64,000 bases of DNA from Embleya scabrispora (GTDB lineage Bacteria > Actinomycetota > Actinomycetes > Streptomycetales > Streptomycetaceae), in assembly GCF_002024165.1 (NCBI RefSeq), contig NZ_MWQN01000001.1, forward strand, positions 2,046,001 through 2,110,000, in the 5' to 3' direction. Shown here one piece after another: positions 9,648-20,723 of the stretch. The notes under the pieces are model-generated. The model was not told the origin of the DNA. It saw only the letters and a program-made list of their open reading frames with translations, and did no database searches. The number at the start of each line of letters is the position of its first letter. Positions within the stretch are counted from its first letter, which is position 1. The position numbers and the translations under genes are program-made.

Positions 9648-10364
9648 TCAGCGCTGGTCGGCCCGCAGATAGAACGGCTCGGTCCGCTCCAGCATCCAGT
9701 CCCCCACAGGATCCTGCGCCACGTCCAAAAGCACCACGTTGACCGGCCACGGGCACGCGGCGCGGCCGAGCGCGCGCTCCAGGGCGCCGACCGCGGCCAG
9801 CCGGTCCTCCTCCTGCCAGCGGTCCAGTTCGACGCCGACGAACAGGACCGGGGGATCGGACTCGACCTCGCCCAGACCGCGCCGGGCGCTGAGCACCACG
9901 GGGACGTGGATGAACTCGGCGGCGGCCGCGATCAAGAAGTCCATCGGCTCCCGGTCGGGCTCGTACAGCCGCACCCGTGCGCCGCGCCGGCCGGCTCCGG
10001 GCAGCCGGGCCAGCTCCAGCACACCCGGCGGCGGGATCGGGATGCCCGCCTCGCCGCCCGGATTGACCACGATGCCGATGTGCGGCGGCAGCCCTCGGGC
10101 GAACTCGCGCATCGGCGCCACGGTGCCCGCCATCGGCCCCGCGAGCCGGCGGAACTCCTCCTCCGAGGAGAACACCGGCACATACGGCCGACCGTCGATC
10201 TCGGCGGTGGGCAGGGTCAGTTCGGTGTCGGCGGCGCTGCCCCCCTCGGGCAGCGGCACCCACACGTCCGCCTCGGCGAGGGCCTCGAACAGGGCCTCGG
10301 CCCGGGACGGGTCGCGCATCGCCGCGACGAGCGCGCTCTCCACGGGATTGGCCGGGAACGGCAT
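9648..10364 (-). CDS. SseB-family protein, paralogue of the next gene
   Basis: A 238-residue SseB-like protein starting MPFPANPVESALVAAMRDPS. The N-terminal domain shows ADVWVPLPEGG and YVPVFSSEEEFRRL; the C-terminal SseB_C part shows VGVELDRWQEEDRLAAVGAL and ends AQDPVGDWMLERTEPFYL, matching the end of the neighbour at 8861-9622. The pair therefore arose by duplication. The start ATG 10364 is preceded by AAGAGGAGC at normal spacing. It is soluble, with no signal peptide or membrane segment. Function is unknown beyond the family name. Confidence 0.87.
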   Translation of the reverse strand: MPFPANPVESALVAAMRDPSRAEALFEALAEADVWVPLPEGGSAADTELTLPTAEIDGRPYVPVFSSEEEFRRLAGPMAGTVAPMREFARGLPPHIGIVVNPGGEAGIPIPPPGVLELARLPGAGRRGARVRLYEPDREPMDFLIAAAAEFIHVPVVLSARRGLGEVESDPPVLFVGVELDRWQEEDRLAAVGALERALGRAACPWPVNVVLLDVAQDPVGDWMLERTEPFYLRADQR

Positions 10365-10394
10365 GGTGGTGCTCCTCTTGGTGTCCGGCGCAGT

Positions 10395-11126
10395 TTACGA
10401 CTTGTCCGCATCCCGCCGTCGGGACTGTCCGGGCAGGGGGTCTGCGAAAACGATCCGGCGCAGTTGCCGCGCGGCCTGGCGGTCGAGCAGTACACACGAC
10501 GTGAAGCCGCCCGGGGCGGAGGCGAGGGCGGGTCCGGCGTCCAACCACGGGGCGAGCCGGGCGAGCAGCGCGCGCCATTCTTGGTGGTGTCGGGCGAACA
10601 CCGCGGTGGACACCCCGCGCCCGCGCGCGCGTTGGCCGGAAAGCGCCTGATGGGCGGTGACGTCCAGGAGCAGTGCGTGTGCCGGGATGCCGCGCCGCCG
10701 GGCCGCGCGCACCAGTACCCGGCGCAGGATCGGATTGCGGCCGCTGTCGTGCACCACCACCGCACCGGGGCCGCGCAGCGCCCGGGCCACCTCGCCGTAG
10801 TGCGACAGCCGCACCAGCGGGCGGTAGGCCCGGTACGGCAGCCGGCCCGCCCGGACCGCCCAGCGGGTCCGGACGAGATCGGCGTCCAGGACGGCGACGG
10901 CGGGCCCGGGGGCGACCACCCGGGCCAGGAGTGTGCTCTTGCCCGCGCCCGGCAGGCCGGTCACCACGAGCACGCACGAGGCCGGATAGGACAGCACGTC
11001 CACCCGCCGGACCCCGTCCCGCTCCCCCGTCCGATTCCGCTCCTCCCGCAGGTCGTGCACGGACCGGGGGATCAACATGCCGCCCACCGCGGCGCCGGTA
11101 TGCGCCCCCGCCGAATCCGTCTCCAC
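10395..11126 (-). CDS. P-loop kinase / AAA family ATPase
   Basis: A 243-residue predicted small-molecule or RNA kinase of the polynucleotide-kinase-like P-loop group. I choose GTG 11126 (VETDSAGAHTGAAVGG), which has GGGGAGG 5 bases upstream; longer forms would run into the divergent riboswitch leader. Walker A is VVTGLPGAGKSTLLAR; AVLDADLVRTRW follows as the strand with a substrate-side Asp; VVVHDSGRNPILRRVL is the second strand; RARGRGVS is the lid with arginines. The substrate is unknown. It is divergent from the glycine-riboswitch operon and just upstream of the two SseB genes. As I recall, an AAA ATPase stands beside gcvT in other streptomycetes too. Confidence 0.8.
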   Translation of the reverse strand: METDSAGAHTGAAVGGMLIPRSVHDLREERNRTGERDGVRRVDVLSYPASCVLVVTGLPGAGKSTLLARVVAPGPAVAVLDADLVRTRWAVRAGRLPYRAYRPLVRLSHYGEVARALRGPGAVVVHDSGRNPILRRVLVRAARRRGIPAHALLLDVTAHQALSGQRARGRGVSTAVFARHHQEWRALLARLAPWLDAGPALASAPGGFTSCVLLDRQAARQLRRIVFADPLPGQSRRRDADKS

Positions 11127-11299
11127 GAATCCTCCCCTGATGTCCCGAACCCACGTGCCCTGCGCATGGTGTCGCACCGAGGGCGCGAGCGGGCGCCGGC
11201 GCTCCCCCGGGCCGGGCGGGCGGCTCCCCGGCCCCGGCGGGGGATTGACGACACGCGCTAGCATGCCGGGCACAACCTCATAACGGCCGTCGACCCCAC

Positions 11300-11503
11300 G
11301 CGGAAGAGTCCTCGCCATCGAGCGGGGCGCCGAAGGAGCAACTCCTCCCCGGAATCTCTCAGGCACCGATACCGCATGGGTCAGGCACTTCTGGAAAGCA
11401 GGCGCACCGTCGGTGCGGCTCACCCACGGTGCAAATCCCGGTCCGACGCGGCAGCGGCGGACGGGATGAAGCTCTCAGGTTCCGATGACAGAAGGGGAGG
11501 GCA
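11300..11503 (+). ncRNA. Tandem glycine riboswitch upstream of gcvT
   Basis: Two glycine aptamers in a row. The first runs from CGGAAGAGTC (11301) through GCCGAAGGAGCAA to CTCTCAGGCACCGATAC; the second reads through GGTGCAAATCCCGG to CTCTCAGGTTCCGATGACAG and ends with AAGGGGAGG near 11500. These are the conserved blocks of the glycine class. Glycine binding normally turns on glycine cleavage genes, matching the operon downstream. The second aptamer reads GCAAAT in place of the GCCGAAGGRGCAA block, a common variation. The exact 5' end and the expression platform are not determined. Confidence 0.88.
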
Positions 11504-11778
11504 CCCCACTTTTCGACCGACTTTGGCCGAAAAGGGCTGAACGCCATGGCAGGGAGCCCCCTTTGTCCTCGAATTCGTTCTCGTCCTCGTTCCGGTTCCG
11601 GTTTCTGTTCCGGGACGCGTTCTCGTTCCCGTCCTCGTTCCGGTACGGGCCGCAGCACCCGTCACCGTTCGTCGCGTCCCGGGCTCGCGCCCGGGTCCGC
11701 GCCGTCCGGCATGCCCCGGACCGGCCCGCGCCCGCCGGGGGCTCCCGCCGGCGTCCCTTCGAAGGAGTCTTCGCATGA
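11485..11778 (+). other. Possible leader ORF between riboswitch and gcvT
   Basis: A 97-codon frame whose ATG lies in the last helix of the second aptamer and whose TGA overlaps the gcvT start as ATGA (11775-11778). The middle is very rich in Ser and Phe (SSNSFSSSFRFRFLFRDAF). The DNA behind it is a degenerate CGTTC/CGTCCT/CGGTT repeat at about 11574-11645. No ribosome site of its own is evident, other than the GGGGAGG downstream of the ATG. It may be chance; it fills an otherwise unexplained 270-base gap. I do not assign a function. Confidence 0.2.
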
Positions 11779-12875
11779 CCACCGACCGCCGGACCCCGCT
11801 CGACGCCGTGCACGACGCGCTCGGGGCCACGATGACCGACTTCGCCGGGTGGCGGATGCCGCTGCGGTACGGGAGCGAGCGGGACGAGCACACCGCCGTG
11901 CGCACCACGGCCGGCCTGTTCGACCTCACCCACATGGGCGAGATCGAGGTCACCGGCCCGGAGGCCGCCCGCGCGCTCGACCACGCCCTGGTCGGTTTCG
12001 TCTCGAAGATCGGGATCGACCGCGCCCGGTACACGATGATCTGCACCGAGGAGGGCGGCATCGTCGACGACCTGATCGTGTACCGGCTCGGCGAGGAGCA
12101 CTTCGTGGTGGTGGCCAACGCGTCCAACGCCGACGTGGTGGCGGGCAGCCTGAAGTACCGCTCGACCGACTTCGACGCGACGGTGCGCGACGCGTCCGAG
12201 GAGTACACGCTGCTGGCCGTGCAGGGGCCCGCGTCGACCGCGATCGTCGGCTCGCTGACCGACGCCGACCTGCCCGCGCTCAAGTACTACGCGATCCTGC
12301 GCACCGAGGTCGCGGGTGTACCCGTGCTGCTCGCCCGCACCGGCTACACCGGCGAGGACGGCTTCGAGTTGTTCGCCGCGCCCGACGACGCGGTCGCGCT
12401 GTGGGACGCGCTGCTGGCCGCGGGCAAGCCGCACGGCCTGGTGCCGGCCGGGCTGTCCTGCCGGGACACGCTGCGCCTGGAGGCCGGCATGCCGCTGTAC
12501 GGCCACGAGCTGACCCGGGACACCACGCCGTACGAGGCCAATCTGGGCCGGGTGGTCCGGCTGGACAAGCCCGAGGACTTCGTCGGCCGCGAGGCGCTGG
12601 CCGCGGCGGAGGCGGACGTGCGCCGCACGCTGGTCGGGCTGACCTCGCCGGGCAAGCGGGTCCCGCGCGCGGGCTACCCGGTGGTGGACGCGGACAGCGG
12701 CGAGCGGGTCGGCGAGGTCACCTCCGGCGCGCCGTCGCCGACGCTCGGCATGCCGATCGCGATGGCCTACGTGGCGTCGGAGCGGGCCGAACCGGGCACC
12801 CGGCTGGCGGTGGACATCCGCGGAAAGGCCGAGCCGGTCGACGTGGTGGCGTTGCCGTTCTACAAGCGCGGCTGA
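11775..12875 (+). CDS. gcvT: Glycine cleavage system T protein (aminomethyltransferase)
   Basis: Transfers the methylene carbon from aminomethyl-lipoyl GcvH to tetrahydrofolate and releases ammonia. It has 366 residues, the usual size, starting MTTDRRTPLDAVHDALGATM after GAAGGAG. Visible are the folate-binding barrel with the DLTHMGEIEVTGPEA block near 50, the IVYRLGEEHFVVVANASNAD region, and the C-terminal barrel (RDTLRLEAGMPLYGHEL, GEVTSGAPSPTLGMPIAMAY). It is the first gene behind the glycine riboswitch and is followed after about 70 bp by gcvH. The P protein (gcvP) is not in the window. Confidence 0.97.
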   Translation: MTTDRRTPLDAVHDALGATMTDFAGWRMPLRYGSERDEHTAVRTTAGLFDLTHMGEIEVTGPEAARALDHALVGFVSKIGIDRARYTMICTEEGGIVDDLIVYRLGEEHFVVVANASNADVVAGSLKYRSTDFDATVRDASEEYTLLAVQGPASTAIVGSLTDADLPALKYYAILRTEVAGVPVLLARTGYTGEDGFELFAAPDDAVALWDALLAAGKPHGLVPAGLSCRDTLRLEAGMPLYGHELTRDTTPYEANLGRVVRLDKPEDFVGREALAAAEADVRRTLVGLTSPGKRVPRAGYPVVDADSGERVGEVTSGAPSPTLGMPIAMAYVASERAEPGTRLAVDIRGKAEPVDVVALPFYKRG

Positions 12876-12944
12876 ACCGAAGCCCTCCCTGTATCACCGG
12901 AAAACGTCCCAAATCATCCTGATGGACGGACTTACCTCATTCGA

Positions 12945-13334
12945 ATGGAGAATGGACCCGTGCACGCACCCCAGCACCTGCGCTACAGCAAGGAACACGA
13001 GTGGCTCGACGAGGCGGCCTCCCCCGCCGTCGTCGGCATCACCGCGCACGCGGCCGAGGCGCTCGGCGACGTGGTGTTCGTCGAGCTCCCCGAGGTCGGC
13101 CGGGCGGTCGTCGCCGGCGAGCCGTGCGGCGAGCTGGAGTCCACGAAGTCGGTCAGCGACATGTACGCGCCGGTCTCCGGCGAGGTCGTCGAGATCAACG
13201 ACGCCGTCGTCGAGGACCCGGCCCTGGTGAACTCCGACCCCTTCGGGGCGGGCTGGCTGTTCAAGGTGCGCATCGACGGCGAGGCCGAGGGCCTGCTGTC
13301 GGCCGACGAATACGCCGCGTTCTGCGGCGAATGA
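12945..13334 (+). CDS. gcvH: Glycine cleavage system H protein
   Basis: Lipoyl carrier shuttling the aminomethyl group between GcvP, GcvT and the L protein. It has 129 residues from ATG 12945, or 124 from GTG 12960, which has GGAG (12947-12950) at good spacing and gives [15 protein letters not shown], closer to the family start. The lipoyl lysine lies in [20 protein letters not shown], followed by the conserved [14 protein letters not shown]. The stop overlaps an ATG at 13331 (ATGA), but glyA more likely begins slightly later. Confidence 0.96.
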   Translation: MENGPVHAPQHLRYSKEHEWLDEAASPAVVGITAHAAEALGDVVFVELPEVGRAVVAGEPCGELESTKSVSDMYAPVSGEVVEINDAVVEDPALVNSDPFGAGWLFKVRIDGEAEGLLSADEYAAFCGE

Positions 13335-13366
13335 TCGAGATCGACCCGATCGAGGAGCTGACAACC

Positions 13367-14635
13367 GTGACGATCCTGGACCGTCCCCTGGGCGAGGTGG
13401 ACCCGCAGGTCGCCGCCGCCGTCGCCGACGAGCTGCACCGCCAGCAGAACACCCTGGAGATGATCGCCTCCGAGAACTTCGCCCCCGTGGCGGTCCTCGA
13501 GGCGCAGGGTTCCGTGCTCACCAACAAGTACGCCGAGGGCTACCCCGGCCGGCGCTACTACGGCGGCTGCGAACACGTCGACGTGGTCGAGCAGCTCGCC
13601 ATCGACCGGGTCAAGGAGCTGTTCGGCGCCGAGGCCGCCAACGTGCAGCCGCACTCGGGCGCCTCTGCCAACGCCGCCGCGATGTTCGCGCTGCTCTCCC
13701 CCGGCGACACGATCCTCGGCCTGGACCTGGCCCACGGCGGCCACCTCACCCACGGCATGCGGATCAACTTCTCCGGCAAGCTCTACAACGTGGTCGCCTA
13801 CCACGTCGACGAGAAGACCCACCGCGTCGACATGGAGGAGGTCGAGCGGCTCGCCAAGGAGCACCGGCCGAAGCTGATCATCGCCGGCTGGTCGGCCTAC
13901 CCCCGGCAGCTCGACTTCCCCGAGTTCCGCCGGATCGCCGACGAGGTCGGCGCGTTCCTGATGGTCGACATGGCGCACTTCGCCGGTCTGGTCGCCGCAG
14001 GCCTGCACCCCAGCCCCGTGCCGTACGCCGACGTGGTCACCACCACGACGCACAAGACCCTGGGCGGCCCGCGCGGCGGCGTGATCCTGTCCAAGGCGGA
14101 ATACGCCAAGAAGATCAACTCGGCGGTCTTCCCGGGCCAGCAGGGCGGCCCCCTGGAGCACGTGATCGCGGGCAAGGCGGTGGCGTTCAAGGTCGCCGCC
14201 TCCGACGACTTCAAGGACCGCCAGAAGCGGACCCTGGAGGGCTCGGCCATCCTCGCCGAGCGGCTGACCCGCAAGGACGTCACCGACGTGGGCATCACCG
14301 TGCTCACCGGCGGCACCGACGTACACCTGGTCCTGGTCGACCTGCGCGACTCGGAGCTGGACGGGCAGCAGGGCGAGGACCGCCTGCACTCGATCGGCAT
14401 CACGGTCAACCGCAACGCGGTCCCGTTCGACCCGCGCCCGCCGATGGTCACCTCCGGCCTGCGGATCGGCACCCCGGCCCTGGCCACCCGCGGCTTCGGC
14501 ACGGCGGATTTCGAGGAGGTCGCCGACATCATCGCCGAGGCGCTGCTCCCCGGCTTCGACGACACCCGCAGGGCCGCGCTCACCGCCCGGGTGACCACCC
14601 TGGCCGAAAAGCACCCGCTGTACCCGAACCTCTGA
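13367..14635 (+). CDS. glyA: Serine hydroxymethyltransferase
   Basis: Interconverts serine and glycine with tetrahydrofolate, using the methylene-folate that glycine cleavage makes. I choose GTG 13367 ([19 protein letters not shown]), preceded by GAGGAG with 9-base spacing; ATG 13331 overlapping the gcvH stop would add 12 residues not typical of the family. It has 422 residues. [14 protein letters not shown] holds the PLP lysine at 230. [33 protein letters not shown] and the QQGGPLEH substrate loop are all present. It is the last gene of the riboswitch-controlled operon; a strong terminator follows at 14661-14714. Confidence 0.97.
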   Translation: MTILDRPLGEVDPQVAAAVADELHRQQNTLEMIASENFAPVAVLEAQGSVLTNKYAEGYPGRRYYGGCEHVDVVEQLAIDRVKELFGAEAANVQPHSGASANAAAMFALLSPGDTILGLDLAHGGHLTHGMRINFSGKLYNVVAYHVDEKTHRVDMEEVERLAKEHRPKLIIAGWSAYPRQLDFPEFRRIADEVGAFLMVDMAHFAGLVAAGLHPSPVPYADVVTTTTHKTLGGPRGGVILSKAEYAKKINSAVFPGQQGGPLEHVIAGKAVAFKVAASDDFKDRQKRTLEGSAILAERLTRKDVTDVGITVLTGGTDVHLVLVDLRDSELDGQQGEDRLHSIGITVNRNAVPFDPRPPMVTSGLRIGTPALATRGFGTADFEEVADIIAEALLPGFDDTRRAALTARVTTLAEKHPLYPNL

Positions 14636-14660
14636 TCCCGCGGATCGGGTTCGTCGACAC

Positions 14661-14714
14661 GACGAAAACCGGGGCGCCGACTCGACACCTGTCGAGTCGG
14701 CGCCCCGTTTCGTC
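14661..14714. terminator. Bidirectional terminator between glyA and enoyl-CoA hydratase
   Basis: An 18-bp perfect stem (14670-14687 with 14690-14707) with a two-base loop. It is extended across a 2-base bulge by GACGAAA / TTTCGTC. It lies between convergent genes and has a short T run on the plus side and an A run on the other, so it can serve both strands. Confidence 0.88.
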
Positions 14715-14738
14715 ACGCTCCCGCCGAGGTCGCCGCGG

Positions 14739-15512
14739 TCAGCGGCCGGAGAACTCGGGCTTTTCCTTGGCCACGAAGGCGCGCATGCCGGTGGCGCGGT
14801 CCTCCGTGGCGAACAGGGCGGTGAACTGGAGGCGTTCGATCTCCAGGCCCGTGTCGAGGTCGGTTTCGAGGCCGCGGTCGATGGACTCCTTCGCGGCACG
14901 CAGGGCGTACGCCGGGCCGTCGGCGAATCGGGCCGCCCACTTCACGGCCTCGGGGTAGACGTCCTCGGCCGGGACGACCCGGTCGACCAGGCCGATGGAC
15001 AGGGCCTCGTCGGCGGCGACGAAGCGGCCCGTGTAGATCAGGTCCTTGGCCTTGGACGGACCGATCAGGCGGGGCAGGCGCTGGGTACCGCCGGCGCCCG
15101 GGATGATGCCGAGCGTGATCTCGGGCTGGCCGAGCTTGGCGGTGTCGGCGCAGACCCGGACGTCGGCGCACAGGGCCAACTCGCAACCGCCTCCGAGGGC
15201 GAAGCCGGTGATCGCGGCGACCACCGGCTTGGGGATCTCGGCGACGGCGGTGAACGCGGATTGCAGCGCGGCGCCCCGGTCGGCCATGTCCGTGTAGGTC
15301 ATGTCGGCCATCTCCTTGATGTCCGCGCCCGCCGCGAACACCTTCTCCCCGCCGTAGATCACCACGGCGCGCACGTCGGCCCGCTCGCCCGCCTCCCGCG
15401 CCACCGTCCGCAGCTCCTCCTGGAGTTGCCGGTTCAGCGCGTTCATCGGCGGCCGGCTCAGCCGGATCGTGCCGACGCCGTCGGCCACTTCCAGGTTCAC
15501 GAATTCGCCCAT
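14739..15512 (-). CDS. Enoyl-CoA hydratase/isomerase
   Basis: Crotonase-fold protein of 257 residues that probably hydrates 2-enoyl-CoA in fatty acid oxidation. The oxyanion-hole motif is [15 protein letters not shown]. Both acidic catalytic positions of true hydratases are kept: Glu in [17 protein letters not shown] and Glu in [19 protein letters not shown]. The start [15 protein letters not shown] follows AGAGGAG. It stands alone, with terminators on both sides. The substrate chain length cannot be told. Confidence 0.94.
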   Translation of the reverse strand: MGEFVNLEVADGVGTIRLSRPPMNALNRQLQEELRTVAREAGERADVRAVVIYGGEKVFAAGADIKEMADMTYTDMADRGAALQSAFTAVAEIPKPVVAAITGFALGGGCELALCADVRVCADTAKLGQPEITLGIIPGAGGTQRLPRLIGPSKAKDLIYTGRFVAADEALSIGLVDRVVPAEDVYPEAVKWAARFADGPAYALRAAKESIDRGLETDLDTGLEIERLQFTALFATEDRATGMRAFVAKEKPEFSGR

Positions 15513-15582
15513 GACGCTCTCCTCTGGTCAGCCCTGATGTGCCGATCCGACCATAGGCGTCGGTACCCCGGCGGGCGGTGAG

Positions 15583-15610
15583 CGGGGCCGCGGCATCCGC
15601 CGCGGCCCCG
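15583..15610 (-). terminator. Terminator after L,D-transpeptidase gene
   Basis: A perfect 12-bp GC-only stem (15583-15594 with 15599-15610) with loop ATCC, 15 bp past the stop of the minus-strand L,D-transpeptidase gene. There is no T-tract, as is common in this group. Confidence 0.7.
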
Positions 15611-15624
15611 TCCCCGCGGCGATC

Positions 15625-16896
15625 TCAGTGCGTGGGCGTCGTCGTGCCCTGCGGGCTCGTGGGAGTGCCGGTGGCGGTCCACTTGTCCCAGGTCAGGTTC
15701 CAGTCGGCGAAGCCGTTGTCGGCGTCGACCGTGCGCTCGTCGGAGCCGGAGATCTCGACCATGTCACCGGGGATCACCCGGTCGTACAGCCACTTGGCGT
15801 TCTCCTTGGTCATCGACACGCACCCGTGGCTGGTGTTCTCGCTGCCGAAGACACTCGGGTCGGCCCAGTAGTTGCCGTGCACGAAGGTGCCCGACGTGGT
15901 GACCCGCATGGCGTAGGGGACGTCGTCGATGTCGTACTCGCTGCCCAGGCCGACCGTCTGGGAGTTCATCCGGGTCTTCTCGAACTTCTCGGTGATCGCC
16001 ATCTTCCCGTTCCACGTGCTGTACTTCGGCGACTTGCCGGCCGTGATCGGGATGGTTTTGACGAGTTGGTCGTTCTCGTAGACCTTCATGGTGTGCGCCT
16101 TCACGTCCACCATCGCGATCCGCTTGGTGGCGGCGACCTTGAAGCTGTAGCTCTTGAACTGGTTGGCGATCGCGCCGTTGCCCACGTCGACGCCGCGCAG
16201 GTTCAGGTTGACCTTCACATTCGTACCGGGCGCCCAGTAGTCCCTGGGCCGGTAGTCCACCCGGGTGTTGTCGAACCAGTGCCAGGCGCCCTCCACCTTC
16301 GGCTCCACATCGACCGACAGCGCCTTCTCCACCGCGGCCCGGTTCTTGACCGGGTAGTCGAAGGTCAGCGACACCGGGAAGCCGACGCCGACGGTGGCCC
16401 CGTCCTCGGGACTGAAGCGCGCGGTGACCTTCTTGTCGCCGGAGAGCGTGTTGAACGTCGCCCGGGCCGTGGTCGGCGTGTTGTCGGCGTTGGTCGCGGT
16501 CGCGCTCACCGTGTACTTGCCGCCGAGGGTGAAGGCGACCTTGGGCTTCCAGGTCTTGCCGTCCGCGTCGAGCGTGCCGTCGACCGGCTCGTTCTGCGCG
16601 TTGACCACCTTGACCTCGCCGAGCTTCCCGCCGCCCACCACGATCGTGATCGGCGCCTGCGGGTCGATCGCGTTGGCGCCGTCGGCCGGGGTGAGCGTGA
16701 TCGACGCCGGGTCGGCGCCCTTCTTCGGGTCACCCTTGGTCGTGGTGCCGTTCGGGCCGCCGGGCTTCTTGTCGCCGTCGCCGCCGTCGTCCGAGCTACA
16801 GCCCGACACGAGCAGGAGCGCGCCGAGCAGCAGTGCGGGCACCACGCGCCACCGGGCCCGTGACCGCGTCGAGGGCGACTTCGATCCTGCTGACAT
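15625..16896 (-). CDS. L,D-transpeptidase lipoprotein (first of two)
   Basis: Cell-wall enzyme making 3-3 cross-links between meso-DAP residues, or attaching proteins to peptidoglycan. It has 423 residues: an N-terminal basic region, a hydrophobic stretch and LLLVSGCSSDDG (lipobox cysteine); two Ig-like domains (about 65-270) as in mycobacterial LdtMt2; then the YkuD domain with HGNYWADPSVFGSENTSHGC, catalytic His and Cys359. AAP/G-D rich spacers follow the lipid anchor. A close paralogue lies at 31558-32856 with the same order of domains. It is monocistronic, with a terminator at 15583-15610. Confidence 0.95.
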   Translation of the reverse strand: MSAGSKSPSTRSRARWRVVPALLLGALLLVSGCSSDDGGDGDKKPGGPNGTTTKGDPKKGADPASITLTPADGANAIDPQAPITIVVGGGKLGEVKVVNAQNEPVDGTLDADGKTWKPKVAFTLGGKYTVSATATNADNTPTTARATFNTLSGDKKVTARFSPEDGATVGVGFPVSLTFDYPVKNRAAVEKALSVDVEPKVEGAWHWFDNTRVDYRPRDYWAPGTNVKVNLNLRGVDVGNGAIANQFKSYSFKVAATKRIAMVDVKAHTMKVYENDQLVKTIPITAGKSPKYSTWNGKMAITEKFEKTRMNSQTVGLGSEYDIDDVPYAMRVTTSGTFVHGNYWADPSVFGSENTSHGCVSMTKENAKWLYDRVIPGDMVEISGSDERTVDADNGFADWNLTWDKWTATGTPTSPQGTTTPTH

Positions 16897-17103
16897 GTAC
16901 GGGCAGTCCCTTCATCCGGAGCCGAGTCGCGACTCGGCCGAGGCCGAAAGCCACATCCCCCGTCTCATTCGACGAGCCGAACATCCGCCGCGGTTCCGCA
17001 TTCCGGGTCACGCGCGGGCAAATGAGGTGATCGGGGCGATCGTGGCCATCCTCCCGGACGATCACCGGCGGCCCCGACCCGAAACGCACCGCGCCGCGAT
17101 CCG

Positions 17104-17556
17104 TCATCCGGCCCGACGATCGGCCTCCACCAGGTCGCGGATCAGCGTCGGAGCGGCGAATCCGGGCCGATCCACGGCTTCGGCGGGAAACGGACGGACG
17201 ATCAATTCGTACTCCCCGGGGAGAGAAGCGGTCGGAGGCTGTGGCAAGACCGTGACGATCCGCTGGACATCCGTACCCTCGACGGCCTCGAGAAACCATT
17301 CCCAGGTATCGGCGGGCGATCCCCGCCCGTCGGGGCCACGATCGAGGTGCAGCACGGTATGCGCGCCGGCGAGCACCGCACCCAGGCGCAGCGGGTCGGA
17401 CAGATCGCTCACCGCGACCCGCACGCCCGCCGCGCGCAACACCCCGGCCGCGCCGCGATCGCGGACCGTGGCGCGCACCTCACCGCCGGACAGGGCGAGT
17501 TCGAGCGCGACGGCGCGACCGAGTGGTTGATCGGCTCCGGTGACGACTACGGGCAT
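17104..17556 (-). CDS. Small NAD(P)-binding Rossmann-fold protein (SDR-like)
   Basis: A 150-residue protein starting MPVVVTGADQPLGRAVALEL, a variant TGxxxxxG dinucleotide-binding motif, followed by DLSDPLRLGAVLAGAHTVLH, the acidic residue and turn typical of atypical or extended SDR proteins. It is half the length of a full NAD-dependent epimerase and lacks a YxxxK catalytic pair, so it may only bind nucleotide, or be the remnant of a longer enzyme. The Trp-rich middle (DTWEWFLEAVEGTDVQRIV) is well formed and the end is in frame, with no sign of a frameshift. Function is unknown. Confidence 0.75.
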   Translation of the reverse strand: MPVVVTGADQPLGRAVALELALSGGEVRATVRDRGAAGVLRAAGVRVAVSDLSDPLRLGAVLAGAHTVLHLDRGPDGRGSPADTWEWFLEAVEGTDVQRIVTVLPQPPTASLPGEYELIVRPFPAEAVDRPGFAAPTLIRDLVEADRRAG

Positions 17557-18009
17557 GGCGGCAACCTAACTCAAACCCGACATTCGTGAAGCTCGCGTAA
17601 AGACGGAAGCACGCGTTTCGCCGTGCGGGCCCACGGCGCGAGTTGAGGCACGGTTCCGCGCTCCGCCGGTAGGGAACGCGTCAGACGGTCACGCATTGTT
17701 CGTCGACAAATTAACCCAAATCGACAGGGTGGCCGAAACATTGCGCCGAAGCGGCGGAAAATCCCCCTCACCCGTAACCCTCCGTGTCGGCGCTCGTTGG
17801 GTGTACGGGGCTTCCATGTCACTCTCCCGAGGGAAGCCGGGCCGTAGGGCTGGATTGTGCTCACTGTTTGCGACAGCTTGGTCACACGAAGTCGCCGTGT
17901 GGGTCGGAGCGTTCGCCCCGCACGACGGCCCGTGGCGTACCTGATGGCGCCTACCTGATGACACCCGGGCCCCGCCCGGATCCGCGATACCGATACACGG
18001 AGGATCCCC
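17557..18009. promoter_or_regulatory. Intergenic promoter region between divergent genes
   Basis: About 450 bp without a supported gene. It contains a relatively AT-rich patch (GACAAATTAACCCAAATCG near 17705-17723), a dyad CACACG-N7-CGTGTG at 17883-17901, and two copies of TACCTGATG just before the secreted-protein gene. The ribosome site of that gene is CACGGAGGATCCCC. No specific regulator can be named. Confidence 0.4.
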
Positions 18010-18339
18010 ATGAACCGCAAGCTCGGCACCCTGGCCGTAGCCCCGATCGCCGCCGGTCTGCTCTTCCTCGGTGCGGGCGCCGCGTGCGCCGACGGCGGCA
18101 ACGGCACCGTCGGCGACAACGGCTCGAACGCGTCGACCACGACCTCCTCCACCACCAACAGCGGCAGCGGAAACGTCCTCGGCGGTGTCGACGGCAACTA
18201 CAACGCCACCCAGCAGAGCGCGACCGGGGCGGGTGCCTCGAACCAGAACAACAACGCCGGGATCAAGGGCAATTCGGGTGTCGTGGTGATCCACCAGGGC
18301 AACGCCGACGTCCAGCACGCCTGGCACCCCTGGTTCTGA
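18010..18339 (+). CDS. Small secreted Asn/Gly/Ser/Thr-rich protein
   Basis: A 109-residue protein: an N-terminal signal peptide (MNRKLGTLAVAPIAAGLLFL, cleavage likely near ACA-DGG), then a mature part of about 82 residues built from Gly, Asn, Ser, Thr and Gln (NASTTTSSTTNSGSGNVLGG, QQSATGAGASNQNNNAGIKG), and a hydrophobic strand VVVIHQGN. It ends in an aromatic tail HAWHPWF. It has no cysteine pair of the chaplin or rodlin type; the only Cys is next to the cleavage site. Spaced Q/N/G residues recall amyloid-forming curlin or rodlin proteins, so a surface fibre or coat component is possible, but I recognise no named family. A strong ribosome site (GGAGG) and terminator frame it. Confidence 0.8.
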   Translation: MNRKLGTLAVAPIAAGLLFLGAGAACADGGNGTVGDNGSNASTTTSSTTNSGSGNVLGGVDGNYNATQQSATGAGASNQNNNAGIKGNSGVVVIHQGNADVQHAWHPWF

Positions 18340-18378
18340 GTGGACCCGATCGGCCGCACCGACCCGGCCGATCGTCGC

Positions 18379-18417
18379 CCGCGGCGGCGGCATCCCTCGG
18401 GGATGCCGCCGCCGCGG
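18379..18417 (+). terminator. Terminator after the secreted protein gene
   Basis: An 18-bp perfect stem of GCGGCGG-type sequence ending in CATCCC-TCG-GGGATG, 40 bp past the stop. It separates the small secreted protein from glgX. No T-tract follows. Confidence 0.8.
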
Positions 18418-18479
18418 CGTGTACGTGTATGCGTGGGGGCCCGGCGGGAACATCCTGGTGACCGGGATGGGAGGCGGCC

Positions 18480-20723
<2,244 letters not shown>

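Noticed and set aside
17571-18197. A 208-codon minus-strand ORF over the small secreted protein gene
   Set aside because: Antisense to a gene with a signal peptide and strong ribosome site, and it spans the promoter region.
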